64,000 bases of DNA from Rotaria socialis (GCA_905331475.1 CAJNYU010001973.1:1-64000); one strand, 5' to 3'. Numbered from the stretch's first letter, positions 48,301 through 61,900 are shown. Numbers and translations are program-made. The notes: a model not told the origin generated them from the sequence alone.

Positions 48301-51300
48301 TTGGTTCACATGCTTTCATTAAAAGAAAGTCAAGAGTAGGATCAGACATTGTCATTTGTGTATAATTTCGAACAGCGGCTTTACATTGCTCTTCAAGTTT
48401 ATTATATTTCTTTTGTAAACATTTGAATTCCTACAACAAACAATGAATGAAATCATGATGCAGAGAAAAATTGTTTGGAATCGCAACTATTTTCCTATTG
48501 TAAAGTCTTGTGACAAGATTCAAGAACTAATGTAGAATCAACATGAAACTATCATTCGGAGTATATTTTGAAGAATCATGATCTCATATATTGTGCAAGA
48601 GTTAATTTCTGAATACAAATAAGAACGTTACAACTATTTTAATGCTCATCATTTTGCACGAACAACAATAATCACACCAGACTCTCTGGACATGTATCCT
48701 CATTTTTCTGCAACATGTAGGATTTATCTCTTACTTCGCCTTTCACTTCTGGATTTTTGCAAGTTGCCAAATCTGTCAAGCAATTGTCTTCGATTTCAGG
48801 CATTAAACCGATAGCTTGTGTTCGAATATGCATAATTCGTTTTAATTCACCTTGACATTCTCGGTCAAGCTAAATGAAAAGAAAGACGAGGTAAAATAAT
48901 AGAAAAGTTATTTTCCCCAAATACATTTTTTCGGTGTTGATATAGACATCCTAAATACATTCCAACTTGAACATCATTTAATTCTTTATTCATCGACCAG
49001 TCTTCTGGAAGTTGGCAAAATGTTTTAAGATTTGTTTGGCATGTTCGCATTAATCTTGGTGTTAATCTAAGTCAAATAATAATAATAATAATAAAAATCA
49101 GCATCTATTGTTTTTTTCTCATTACCTCCAATCTCGTGCCATGAAATAAGCAACTTCCATAAGACGATCTTCGCATTCTTCTGTCATGCGTGCATTTTTC
49201 AAATTGTCCAATAGGCATAAAACAACATTGGAATTTCCAGCTTTCATTCTTGGACACAATGTATCAATGACAGGCCGACACGCTGTTTCGAGTAATGGAT
49301 CAGCACGTATATCATTGCCCGGATCAACTGCACGTACCAATGCATTAATAACCGTTAAACATCGACTACTAAAACTTCTTTCTTTTCGTGCAGCACCCAA
49401 TAAACAATGAATCATTTTGCCACCGCGTTGGCCAATTGAACCGCTAGCGCCTTGCTGAAACAATGATGGACAATGTTGAATCATTTCAGTTTTACATTCC
49501 GATACGATTTCAGGTGAAAGAGCATAGTCAGACATTAACATGCGACGATGAACAAGCATTTCGCGCCGACATTCATCTTGAATATGGTGACCTAAAATAT
49601 ATAATTTGTATGAGAAAGTTAGAAAAATAGTTATTCAAGAAATGCATCGTTAATCTTTTACCTTTTTTCAATGTATCTTCAAGACATAAAAGTAATTTGA
49701 CCAATGATGATCGTTGATCACCTTCTACAGCATCAACGTTACATTTGTGTTGAATCATTTCACCCTTACATGCTGAACAATAAAAGAAAAACATTGCCTT
49801 GTTGTTGTCTCTTCTATGCAGAATGTTTGAATTTTACCTCGAATTAATGGAGCATCAAACTTCACGTCTGCAACTACTAATGATTGTCGTCGATGAACTT
49901 CTTTGCGACACTGCAATAAATAATCGAAAAATTTCAGTTTATTCAGTTAAATATTAAGTCTAGTACTATTTTTAGAATGATATCTCTCGCCTTAAACTTT
50001 TTGATCTGAGTTTAATTAAAATCGATATGACTACGACGTACGTATGTCAGAAAAAAAATCTATTGTGAGAAAATATTGAATCTTCTATGAAATTTTAGGG
50101 ACGATATTAGACTACATATCTACACTCGCAACAAGAAAATTCCATTCCGATCATATAAACAGTTTGCAGTACGATGAGTAAAATTTTTCGTTAGGGAAAC
50201 GAATTTTCTAACTCAAAATAAATTTATTTTGGAATAATGATCTGTCCTAGAGTTAATTTTGTGTACTCAAAAAGTGAGCACACTCTAGATTCGGTCAGTG
50301 TGTCCGGCCGTTAACACGATAACTCTTGAAAGTCTCATCCAATCGTCTTGAAATTTTGTACGCAGAATGATCTCATCAATATCTCAGTCGAGTTCGAAGA
50401 TGAGAAAGATCCGTCAAGAAATGACTGAGTTAACGAAAAAATTGTCATTATTGACCAGACCATCCGTGAGGGGGTACAGGGATTTTTTCAAAAAGATTTT
50501 TTTTCTCAGATTTATTCAAAACATATATAAATCGACTCAGTTTTTACAGTACACATAACAATCGGATGCGAATCCGATGTTTCCTGATTTATTTAGATTT
50601 TACTTTCAATTGGATACTCCGAGCGAAACACAACCGAAGTATGTTGGAAAATAAAAGCATACATTCTGCAGAAACATTTCGACTAACTTTTCGTGATTCT
50701 AGTGATTAGTTACAAATAGAACTAAGGGTGGTACGTTTACGTTAATATTAACGTTAACGGCTTTTAGTTAACTAACGCCGTTAATTAACTCGCATTAAAT
50801 TAAATGATCCACCCCTAAATAGAACCATTCTGTTCTAGTCCAATAAAAATCTCTCTTCAGACATTATCGCTAATTGTCAGAAAAAATAATCACAATGAAC
50901 AATCTCATGTAATTATGTTTTTATTCCCTTCAAATACTTTGCATGTCTATCTATTTTTCTCGCTGCCATTTTCTGCGCCTAATTAATTAGACGGTCTATG
51001 TATTATTACACTATTTGCAAACAGAATATTCTTAATTACTTACAGCTGGTGTCATCATACTGTCAAATTTTTTTTCATATAAACATCGATAAACTCGACC
51101 ATTACCACTTGAAACTTGAGAACATAAACGTTCACGATCGTCGCGACATGCATAATACAGTGCACGATCAAGATGATAATCATCCGATTGCATTTCAGCT
51201 AAATGAAAGATTTCTTTACGACATGTTATCGTTAGTTGGCCGTATTTTTCTGATAAACATGAAATAACAGCACCTTGTTCATGTGGAATCTAGACAAAGG

Positions 51301-52179
51301 AAAATCTTCTTTTTGTTTTTTCTTATATATTTAGTACATACTGATTCATTTTCATCGTCTAATCGACCACATTCAAGCTTTGCAATATCTGCTGAGCATG
51401 CATCAGAAAAATATTCTGTCAAACGCCAATCACTAAAAACAATGGCTTGCATTTGATTAATAAAATAACGGCACGATGGCTCAGTTATATTAGCCAAATA
51501 ATCATATAAACATGAAACAAGACGACCCGAACCACGTTTAGTAACATATGCTTCGCATTCGTCGAATAATTTAATGTCTTTTGAACACTGTCTTACAGCT
51601 GCATCGTCAAAACGTGGATCATGTGTCATATTATATTTAAATTGGTAGATACGCTAAAGAGCAATATTAATCTAAGAATTAATTGGAAAAAAAGAATTTT
51701 TTTTCTACTTACATGTTGGCAATCTTTATTAATTAAATTCACTGCCTATAATCATATAAGAAATAGATCAATATCGTTGAAAAAAACGCAAAACTTACGT
51801 TATCAAGATCATCAACACATTGTAATACTTTTAAATTTGAGAGCAACTGTTTACTACCTTTACCGCAATATTTTTGCACATCTGATTCGCATTCTTTACT
51901 GGCAGCCAGTGGTGTTGGTAATGATGACGATGGTCGACGATTTGAATCAATATATCGTCGTGGTGCTAATGGATCAGAAGCGGGTGGAACATTAGCATTA
52001 ATACTTGAAGCAGGTTTAAGATTGTTGTTACTTGGCGGCTGCACTCGATTGACTGGTTGAACTTGATCTTCATCATCATTTTCGTCATTATCATTTCGAT
52101 CATTAGGAACATATTTTTGAGCCAAATTAGCAGTAAATAAGACAAATAAAAGCAGAACTAATAGTTGCCGACGTAGCAT
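45321..52179 (-). CDS. GLG1: Golgi apparatus protein 1 (cysteine-rich FGF receptor family)
   Basis: A minus-strand gene of about twenty exons from ATG 52179 to TGA 45321. It starts with a signal peptide (MLRRQLLVLLLFVLFTANLA), then a polar Asp/Asn/Pro/Ser-rich stretch to about residue 90, then a long series of GLG1 Cys-rich repeats of about 60 residues. Examples: CESDVQKYCGKGSKQL; CSADIAKLECGRLDD; CKTEMIQHCPSLFQQG with GGKMIHCLL; CQADVLKYCNDIPIG; GQCVGMDQEDCLKILYQQGK. The last exon gives a juxtamembrane helix, one transmembrane segment (FYLFSVILLILCVMFMAG) and a short basic tail (YVRYSRVRKYK). This is the layout of the type I Golgi glycoprotein that binds FGFs, E-selectin and other secretory cargo in vertebrates. 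A TTATTTCAG acceptor 12 bases before the ATG suggests a spliced 5' leader. Introns are mostly 50-100 bases, with longer ones at about 46780-47280, 48440-48730 and 49915-51040. Confidence 0.92.
50220..50560. repeat. Repeat-like insertion inside the longest GLG1 intron
   Basis: This stretch is richer in G+C than the intron around it and contains GTCCGGCCGTTAACACGATA, TCAGTCGAGTTCGAAGATGA and GACTGAGTTAAC. Its composition and word usage look like a mobile-element fragment, with weak inverted pairing between its two GTTAAC-containing ends. Only one copy is in this window, so the repeat status is inferred. Confidence 0.35.
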
Positions 52180-55100
52180 TTTGTTGCTTATCTGAAATAA
52201 TTGTAGAAAATGTGATTTTTGAAAATATTCATTAGTTGCATTAAAACGAAGAAACGAACAAACAGAACAAAATGATGTTTGTTACGTAATTTTTAAGCTT
52301 GCAAGGAACATGTTGATAAAACAATAATTAACATATTTAGAAAAGATAAAGAAGCGAAGAGACTAACTGGCATATAATTGTGTGTAATGAAATGAATAGA
52401 GTACTGTTGATTTTTTTGCATCTTGACAAAATACTTTTGTGTTACTTTTTTTTTATTTATTCAACGGTTAGCTCATCATTCATGCAGAACACCCATTTAC
52501 ATGTATACGAAAGAAAAAATGAGCATAGTTATACAATAAAAAGAAAGAAAAAAGGTAACGCAAGGAGAATAGTCTCATATTGCTTGAAACATATCAGCCA
52601 CGTATGATACTGACGTATAAAATTCTGCACATGTTCGGGTAAGAACAGAATAAAAGCTACCAGAGAAAAAAAATTTTGCATTTCTTCGGATGTTTATTTT
52701 ATGTTGCATAAAGGAAAAAAAGAAATTCGACGAATCAAAAATGTATACTTGGCAAATGATTATTGTCTAGAGAAATGAAAGACATATTTTGATTTTTAAT
52801 GACTCAACTGCTGTCACATATGTATAGTTGAAGGCTAAAAAATAAAATGATATCGATGAATGAAATGACAATTACTATAGATTTAAAAAACAATCTAACA
52901 CCAATTCAAATATGATGATTTGCTGTATGCGAATTGGATTTGATAATATCAGACGAGAAAGAATTTATTGAAAATTTTTTGAAGAAATTCTACACCCTAA
53001 AAAACGAACCTTCAATACCATGGAGGTCATGTCTCTTAGAAAAAAAACTAATTCTCTATTCCAATATTTACCGACACCAACCCTGTTGTCAAGCTAACGT
53101 CATCAATGCCACCAACAGACTACTAACACTAAATACATTTATGAGCATATACGGATCACTGATTCATATGTAATCGACAAAACAATGCGTCATAAAATAG
53201 AATACTGGAAATTTTATTTTTGGAGAAATACGTAAAATTATTATGATATACTGTTTATTGTATACTGTTGTTTATCCTGCAATCTAAACTATAATCGGCG
53301 TCTCGACAGAGGTCGCTCGTGTATGATGACAATCATAAGTATCAAATAAAGTAGTGGTTTAAACAAATCTGTAACTCACAAAACATATTATCGTCGACTA
53401 TCAGTTGTATAATATTTTCACAAAAAAAAACACTATGACTTAATGAATAGTTTTCGATAAACATTTTGTTCATGAAATTCGTATTAGAAAATATATTATT
53501 TGATCTTGAACTACTTTCTCAATCCATATAACAAGCTCATATGTTCATGATGATGTTGAAACTATTGAGTGTTGTTATTGATACCAGTATCTGTTCTAGA
53601 AATAAAATGTGCGACGTAACTGCATGATGATATTCTCTAGAATAGGAATCCAATCAGACAACATTTCAGCTATTGATCTGTATGAAAGATAGACAAGCGC
53701 ATATATTTAAAGTCGATGGACATTGTCTGTTAAGAATATTCGTTTCTGACTGGGAAATCGTTAAAATTTTGAATATATTCATGTATCTATTAGCTTGATC
53801 CCTTCTTAATCTGACCCTGACCATACTGTTGATGCACTCTCAGGCTCTTGCACATTTTTTTCCTAAATGAAACATAGCTAATGTTCGATATGTTGCAACA
53901 GCAATGACTCGAATATTGACTATAATGGACTGAGACTAACCGAGAAAGCTACTAGACGATACAAAAAGAAAGGTAAAGAAAATATCATACTGTAACAGAT
54001 GTACATTCTCTATTATTGTGATGATTCACGTCAGTTAGCATATTCACAAAACAGATATTAGCGAATTATGATGTGTCTCATGAACGCAATATGAATTATC
54101 ATAAGTTGACTCCTATTAGCGTTGCTAAAGATGGTTGCGCTGTCTATGAAGAGTGGTTTTTGATATATGTAAGCTATTTTTCAACCAATACATTCCATTA
54201 TAGAGCCGGATATTTCGGCCCAAGTAGCCATCCAGCAAAATTTCTTTCAAATTATACGAAAAGATCTGTTCTCATTACACGAAGTCTTATTATACCACAT
54301 TACTGTCAACAAACAGTAACAACAATGTTGTTTCTGTTGAAAAATTAAAAACTATTCTAATTTCACTATTATTTTGAAATAATATTTCGTCAAGAGCGTA
54401 CCGGTATAATATTTTGATTTGATCGCATCACGCTAGAATATCTTTTAAAAACTTCTCGCATAAAAAAGAAACAATTAATTCATAAAAAAAGCATCATAAC
54501 AGTCATTCGGAAACTGTATTCATTAGATTTTTTAATCATTTTGTAAATTTGTTACATCACCTAGAGAATATATTGAAATATTAATAAAAGCCTGTGTAAT
54601 CAGAAAATATCTTTCTAAATAAAATTCACGCTTCACATATGAGCAAAAACTAGTCCAGATATAGTTCATGTAATCTACCACGCTAGATAATCATATCAAA
54701 AATTTATTTAACGAGAATCTTCTCTTCAAGGCCAACATAGACTTTCGAAAAATACACTTTCTATCGAGCAAGCAAAGTAAATTTTATTGATGAATACTGA
54801 TTTTATATTAAATAAATATATACAGTGCGCCTAGTGCATAATTGATTTTATAAAAGCTTGTTAGCGCAGCCCCTTTGGGGCTAAAATGTGGAGCTCACAA
54901 ATGTCCATTAGGCTTACTAAAATAATTCAAAACAGTTCATCTGAAAATTCTACCTTGATTTTCAAAACCTAAAACTAGGTCATTGTCTATTTACTTATGT
55001 CTGTAGTAGAGTATTAATTGTAAGCTCGTATATTTAACAATGGCAGAGACTAGTTTCTATGGTCTGTAATGGGCAAGCATTGCTTTCTTTTTGTGTAGTC

Positions 55101-57286
55101 TGTAATTAAAAAAGGAAGAAATAGCAGTCAAATTAGTGAAGCTCCTAATTAGCACAATTTTAAACTCATTAATGTCTGTAATGGGAAGGGGGAGCCAGAA
55201 AAATCTCACTTTTAAACTTACGCTCACCATTGTCTTCGAAAATATATGCGAGTTCCACAAAAATGTTACCAGGCGATCAGTATTAAAGCATTTCAAAATT
55301 TTTGTTTCTAAAAGATTCTCAATTGATTTTTCAGGGTCAATGGGCATTGTACAATAATAATAATAATAATAATAATACTTTTTAGATTATTGTCGCCTTT
55401 TTTCATTTTTAAATGAAAAGATGAACGATAATTAAACTTGAGTTTCATTAAGAATTTGGCAAGTATATTGATTTTTTTAGTCTCGAGTAGATGATCAGGA
55501 GTGTCTCGAAACTTTCAACTTAGAGGGGAGGGGAGGGGCGAAAGACGTTTTGCTTGAAAAACTAATCTTTTTTAATAATTGAGGGGACACCCAGGTCAGG
55601 ATACCCCTGAGTATCATGGCCTTCAGCGAGATATAAAATAGTCGTTCAAACAGGAATGGTCGAAGAGAAGATAGTGAAGAAAATTATATCTAAACTAAAA
55701 AATAAAATATAGTGATGTCCTATGAACCAAAGAAAAAAAACTTTTAATGTGTTTATCAGCAAAAAAACGAAAGGCAATGTGCTATCTGAAAGTTTGCAGG
55801 CAGAAGAGAGCTACCCAGAACGAAATTAAGAAGGTCATGAGTAGTTCCATGAAAAGAAATGAAATGCATGATGATTTAGAATCATCTCAGAAAAAAAATA
55901 AAATCAAGAGACGAACAAAAAATAGCATCACACTATGACTATGTTGTGTCCAGCTTCTGGACGGACAGAAAGATAAATGTGTTTCACCCGAGAATTAACA
56001 TTGAATATACGATAAAAATTTTATTGAGTGAAGAAGTATACAACATATATGATTAACCTATAAGATTAAACTTTAAATGCATAAGTAAATCCGAAACTAT
56101 GTAAATTGATCAACAACTTTTTCCATTCTTTCACGACAGTTAATAATGAGTCAAAAGTGAATTCACGATCAAATACATAAGTGATCAACAATGATAAAAG
56201 GAAAAGTAGTGCACACTCAGAATTTCTTGCCATTGGTTAGGAGCCAGATAAAGTCCAATTCTACAGTTTTCTAATGTATTCAGCTCGTGCTACGGAGATT
56301 TACTTTTGCATCGTATATATTGTCTTTCAGGCTCATTTATTTCTTAAGAATTTGTTAGGAGTTTTTTAACGCGATGACGTTTCATTAGACTTTCATCGGC
56401 ACGCACAATCTCATCGTAACACAAGTAGAACAACATGTCATTTTGAATCTATTCTATTGAGTGAGAGTTTATTCTGCAAATAAACAGCATGAAATAAAAA
56501 ATATCATAAATTCAAACGTTTAGTTTCATTCGAGTATTCTCCGATGCAAATCTCTGGAATTCAAATTTCTCTAAGACAAAAGCTTACTAGTGTAATTTAC
56601 GCATACAAAACCACACTCTCAATTGATCTAGAATAAAATGATCATTGTGGGATTGGATGTACATTTTCAATTTTCTTCAAATAGTGCGATTTCAAAAACA
56701 CAACACCAAATAATGATCGACCAAAAATGTGGTTTATGCCATTAGGAGCATCGATCCTGAACTAAACAACAACATTTTAGTTGACCGTTAGTCTAGTGGC
56801 ATGAATTGTGCCAGTGTTTTCCGAAAAATAATACCACCAGCAAAGAGGTAATGACGAAGTAGCAACTAAACAGAAAACAATTAATTAGCTCGTGTAAGAA
56901 TTATTACTGATCATATAGTCAGGTTATCAACAAGCTGCTATTTTGCAAATCTATTATCGAGACTATAACCACGAGAACAATGATAGTATGGCCTTTTCGT
57001 TACATCTACACACGCTCTTCTTTCTCTATATATCATGTTGCTTATCCATTACAGTAAGAAACAAACCAAGTATATCTATGTCTTGTACATTTTTCAGTGT
57101 TCTAATCAAAATATTGAGTATCTTATGAAAATTAATTCATGAATCAGACACTATAACTATACTCTATATGTTTTACTGCTTCTACAAATTTATTTTAAAA
57201 AGCGTGAAAATTTTAGTTCAAATAGCAATACTATTAATATTCTCGCCTTAATAAGTTCTCTATCTATTTTTTGAATGCAATGTTGA
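52180..57286. other. Gene-poor intergenic region upstream of GLG1
   Basis: 5.1 kb without a supported gene. The GLG1 promoter and a leader acceptor (AG on the minus strand at 52193-52192) are at its left end. It contains copy B of the dispersed repeat (55141-55263), an (AAT)n tract at about 55355-55376, and a small perfect hairpin AGCCCCTTTGGGGCT at 54868-54882. A few frames of 75-91 codons (such as 54073-54348) show no recognisable domain and are not called. Confidence 0.5.
55141..55263 (-). repeat. Dispersed repeat, copy B
   Basis: This is the reverse-complement partner of 8805-8948. Reading the minus strand gives TTTTTGTGGAACTCGCATAT, a TTCGAAGACAATGGTGAGCG block, TCTGGCTCCC, CCATTACAGACATT and TGCTAATTAG in the same order as copy A. 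The phrase TCTGTAATGGG also recurs just outside at about 55060, suggesting the element or a related copy extends further left. Confidence 0.8.
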
Positions 57287-57922
57287 TCAGATCCAGTCCT
57301 TGATGTCGTCTTTGGGGTAATTTTTTAGAGAGGTCAGATTCCGAACGATGCTAATACTGAATGTGATAATTACCGTTTCAGGAATGAATAACACCCTTAG
57401 AACTCGTGCGATTCGATTGTAATAGCCACATTGCCTGGAAGTAAAAGCCGAACATGAGGTTATGACTCCATTGGCCACGGCATCCGCGCAATAAAGCAAA
57501 TCTCCAAAGATAACACTCAATAGAATGCATGATACAACAATGAAACGATACGTATTGCGAAATGAACTCATCTGGCGACGTGTAGCCATAGGACTACTGA
57601 TAAGAAGCCGATCAACCGTCGCCAAATTGGCCATCCAAACTGATAAACTTGAAAAATTATAATAGATGAAGTGGCGAATTTTGCACAGAACCCCAATAAT
57701 CGCTGAATAGTCTAGATTGTTAGTGGTAAGCATTCGTGGCCATGCAATAGCCAAAGTCAAAATCAAATCAATACAGGCACTTGAGATAAAATAGACAGTG
57801 CAAAGACTTGCACGAAGTTTTCGTTGGGAAAACACCATAATATTTAATATATTACCAACTATCCCAAGGATAACTAGAACAAGGATACCATAGTGAGAAA
57901 TCAATATTGTAATATTAGTCAA
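57287..57922 (-). pseudogene. Truncated rhodopsin-like GPCR (TM1 to TM5 only)
   Basis: The open frame of about 211 codons has a rhodopsin-family 7TM pattern: TM1 with GILVLVILGIVGNILNIMVF, a TM2 with SSACIDLILTL, a Cys before TM3 (GVLCKIRHFIYYNFSSLS), the DRLL end of TM3 as a DRY-like motif, TM4, a Cys-containing second outer loop and TM5 (VLFIPETVIITFSISIV). It then stops at TGA 57287, before any TM6 or TM7, and none was found downstream on the minus strand. There is also no in-frame ATG ahead of TM1: upstream codons run to a TAA, while an ATG about 40 bases upstream is in another frame. Loss of both the start and the last two helices suggests a decayed member of a lineage-expanded family. 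A missed 5' exon would rescue the start but not the truncated end. Confidence 0.7.
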
Positions 57923-58450
57923 TTGATGTAGATGCTTTCCTTGCCGACAATTCCATTATAATTAACGGGTAATCTTACTTATTCTTCACACTTTTATAGA
58001 CACATCACTATCGTGGGTTCTCAAAATAAACACGTTTGAGATAAACAGTCTACTATCTCTGTGAAGATTCATGGATTGTAAATCCTCTTAAAATAAACAC
58101 TTCTTAAATGAACATCCAGCTGTTTATACCAGTCTTTATAATGATATTAAGCATCTTAAAAGAGAGGTTTCTTAAATAAACATGCTGCTATTTAAACCAA
58201 TCTTCGTAATTATTTTATTTAGATAGTTGATCCGTTTCTAACAGAACTTTGGACTTTCGTTTTCTTTTAGTTATGTAGCTGATCGTCTAGAAGTTTTAGA
58301 TTTCGTTGCAGAGAAAATAACTATTTGAATAACAATATATACTTCTCTACACAGTATCTGATTCGAAAAAATATGATAAATGAATTTCTGTTTTTATAAA
58401 AACGTTAAATTCATATTTCACATATGCTAATTTTCTTTCTTTATTTTATT
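57923..58450. other. Intergenic DNA between GPCR remnant and putative element
   Basis: Nothing coding. Short related phrases (AATAAACA...TTCTTAAATGAACAT and TTCTTAAATAAACATGCTG, near 58090-58185) suggest a small local duplication. Confidence 0.4.
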
Positions 58451-58950
58451 CCCTAGACTGAAAGGATAGGGTCTAGAAACCGTAATCCACCTGTGTCTGT
58501 CTGTAGCAATGGCGCAAACAACCACAAATGACCCTTTTTATGGCACAAAGCGCATTGTTACGGCACAAACCATGAGCGGATGCATGACATGGTCACGTGA
58601 AACAGTCCGCTCTGGAGATGTGATCAGTGGAGGAGGCGAGCTGATCTCCCTACGGAACTTTGAGCTAACCATCACGAAATTTCTGAACGCTGTACTTTTG
58701 TGGCTGGGTAAGACTCAACCTCTCCCCCACCTTAAGGGTCTTTGAGCCCCATTCTGTCCGTGTTTCGAATTCACTTTTAGTGCTTTTACTTGATACCTTT
58801 AATTTTCGTCTAATCCTTACTTCAGTTTCACTTATTCCGACCCCCTTCACAGGTCTGTTTGAAAATATCATCACCAGCTGCTGACACAAACAACCGATTT
58901 TCTGTCCTGTCCATACATTTCTTCTCTTCAGCACTGTCAGTCTAGGACCC
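58451..58950. mobile_element. Candidate non-autonomous DNA element of about 500 bp
   Basis: The left end has CCTAGACTGAAAG (from about 58452) and the right end CTGTCAGTCTAGG (about 58934-58946), forming 13-base imperfect inverted termini. The interior is visibly richer in G+C than its surroundings, with ordered words such as CATGAGCGGATGCATGACAT. Opposing open frames of 78 and 89 codons inside have no recognised domain. No transposase and no clear target-site duplication. A MITE-like element is the best reading; a captured foreign fragment is the alternative. Confidence 0.45.
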
Positions 58951-61900
58951 AGTGAATCGACTTTCCATGTCGATGAACGTTACTTGTTCTATATTGATAA
59001 TCTATTGAATTTACAAATTGTGACTGTTTCATAAGATACTTCATCAGAAATTAAATTGAAAAAACAAATGATATGCACATGCATAAGAATCTAAAAAGTT
59101 AGTCTACTTATTTTTTATTTCCTTTTAATCATTGTTTGATAGTGATATGGAAAATGATTCAGTTCCTCTCTATATATTACTGTTACTGTTTTGTTTTTCA
59201 TAACACTATCAAAAAATGACTAAAACAAAAAGAAAGACTAGTATTTTTGCTCTTATAAATGTGTATACCATTTATCTTTAATTTATTGTCTGGTGAAGTA
59301 TTGCATCGAAATACGATGTGTGATAATTTTCAATTCAATAAATAATATTGATATAAAATGAAATCAAGGAAGACAATCAACTCTTACAAAATTATTTGAG
59401 AATTTAACTTTGCATTAATTTGATGCGCAAATATATATTGGATACATCTGATATGAATGTGAGCAAGAAAATGACAATGATGATCGAAAAAATATTTCAT
59501 ATCTTTGACGGTCATGAAATGATACAAACATACATGCTAAGATTCAGGGAGCAGGATGATGATGCTTAACTCTTGAGTCTCGCCTTCAAACGAAGATAAT
59601 CTTGGCAAAGGAATATTTTTTTTCTGAATGATTACAATATAATATGTGACGTATCTAAATTTTTAGTGTGGAAAGGATATATTGATATGCGTATACGGTA
59701 TAGATAAAGTTTGTTACCGACGCAGTAAGATTATCAAACTCGCTTAGGTTCTTGAAAAAGTCGTCTAGTTTTAAAATCTGAATTAAACATAATAGTAGCC
59801 ATACTAGTTTTACGTTTGTAAGTTAGAAATTCATTTAGATTGATAGGATAGAAAAATTCATGTACATTTATATAGGTATACCCACACTTTAAGTAAGGTA
59901 CTAAGTAAATACAAGAGATGACTTGTCACATGGCAGTCATTCATGTCATAAAATCAATTTTTTGTCGCATTTACTTTATTTTTATGTTTATAGAGAAAAA
60001 ACAAATTTGAGCATATGCATTGCTTGGATAATTAAGTTCATTTTATTGTTGCAATATTATTGATTGCAATGATATGTGAGTACAGTACATGAGAAATTAT
60101 TTTTGCCTTATTTTAATCTATGATATGCATTCGCAAATAACAGTATCTTGGTTACAGAGACTTTATACTCAAAATTTCAACATTGTAAGAGCACTGTATG
60201 AGTGCTGTACCTTCACGACTGAAATGTTGAACTCGCTTGTTTTCCAGTTTCATTATACTAATAGAATATGTGACATCTTGCAGACAGTGTACATGAGAAG
60301 AGGAAAATCGAGGATTTCTAATAAGAAAAGATGATGGAAAAAGAAACATGATGTTGTTTGTAAACGATCCATAGCGGTTTAGAAAAAGATTAAAAAGCGA
60401 CAGATTAGCTAGTTACTAATCTGTATTCGCTTATGGCTAAAAAACTCGAAAGATAAGGGTACTTTTTTAGTTGATGAGTGAATATGCAAAATAGAAAACT
60501 TTTAAATTCGAAACAACGCATGCTGTCAAAAAATTTATTTAGGTTAAAATTGCTTGCGAAATGAAAGAACTATGAACGTGTTGTAGTTAAAAGTAAACTT
60601 AGGCACAATTTATTGTGATTAGACGCTACCAAAAAGAAACTGCTTTTTATTGATTTTATCTTCTCTTATCGATCAGAATTATAATTGTTTGTTCAAATAA
60701 ACCTCACATAAAGCAGCAAAATACTTATTTATACGAATAAGAAAGTAAAGATTTTAGACGTTTATAAATCTTATTTCTTGAGAAACAACAATTATAACAA
60801 AGACGAAGAATGATAAACAGCTCACGTTAGGCACGATCAATGTCTTGGCAGTTTATTAATGCATTGCAGCTCAAATAGTCAACACAATTTTACAGATCTT
60901 TATAACAATTTGCCTCTCATATCAAAATGGAAAAATATCCCATGAACCAAGTTTGCTAATGGGTTACTTCTAAATTTAAAACGACTAATTTTTAAATTAA
61001 AATTCAAAGCATATATAGATTTAACGGAACCTTCTTCTTAAAGTAAATTAGGATAAATATGAAAACGGATTGAACTAAACATAATCTTAAAGTTTCTCCA
61101 TTGTTCTTCCACAGAGTGAGTGTTATCTCTAGTTGCCTCGCCAGAATAGATACTATTTTATCTTTTGGTTAAAGATTTATCCTAGATTTTTTCCTACTTG
61201 TTCAGTCGAAGAACTCTGCCAATGTGTGTTAGCAAGAGACTATTGAGTCACCTGCGTCATTCATTATCTGCTATCAACTAGTTCCGTTGTTGTCATATAC
61301 AAATCACTTCGCAACAATCGTTGATGGCTTACTTATTTTTATATCATTCGGTTGAGGAAATACTTCTTTAATCGAAAAGTAAAATAGATCAATATTCTAT
61401 TCATATATTTAGTTTTTCGAAACAGAAATGGAAACACTCAAGGCGTTTGAGAAGCTGCTCTTATTAAGAACGGGTGCTCGACGGATTCTTAAAAAAATAG
61501 CTATATTGAAGATACCGTATAGTATTCTAGTTTGAAAAAAGAAAAAACTCTTGATCAGATAAATATCAAAAGACTAAATCACTCTTCAAGTAACTTTTCT
61601 ACTGAACAACGAATAATTTCATGCTCGCATAGTTCAAAAGTGAGTATAAATGATTTCTGATCACTTGCTGTTGAACTTGACTTCCATTGCTTAGGATCAT
61701 TTCTCAAGTTAGACGAAGACCATCATGATGAAATGTTGATGAAATTTATTTTGAAATAAAATCTGGCAGGATTGCAAAAACAGAAAATGAGGCAGTAAGT
61801 ACAAAAATTTGAGCGATAGAGTAATTTCTTTTCAAACACTCCGGGCAGTATTGCTTCAATACATTCACAATTGAGAGTGGCAAATGATGGAAAGAAATCC

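Noticed and set aside
49186..49410. Plus-strand frame opposite GLG1
   Set aside because: Antisense shadow of a clear Cys-rich GLG1 exon.
54868..54882. Perfect hairpin AGCCCCTTTGGGGCT as a terminator or RNA element
   Set aside because: It is isolated, with no gene next to it. Such a short hairpin occurs by chance and bacterial-type terminators are not expected in this genome.
56779..56830. tRNA-like phrase GTTAGTCTAGTGGCA
   Set aside because: The box B (GGTTCGAATCC-like) and acceptor pairing are absent.
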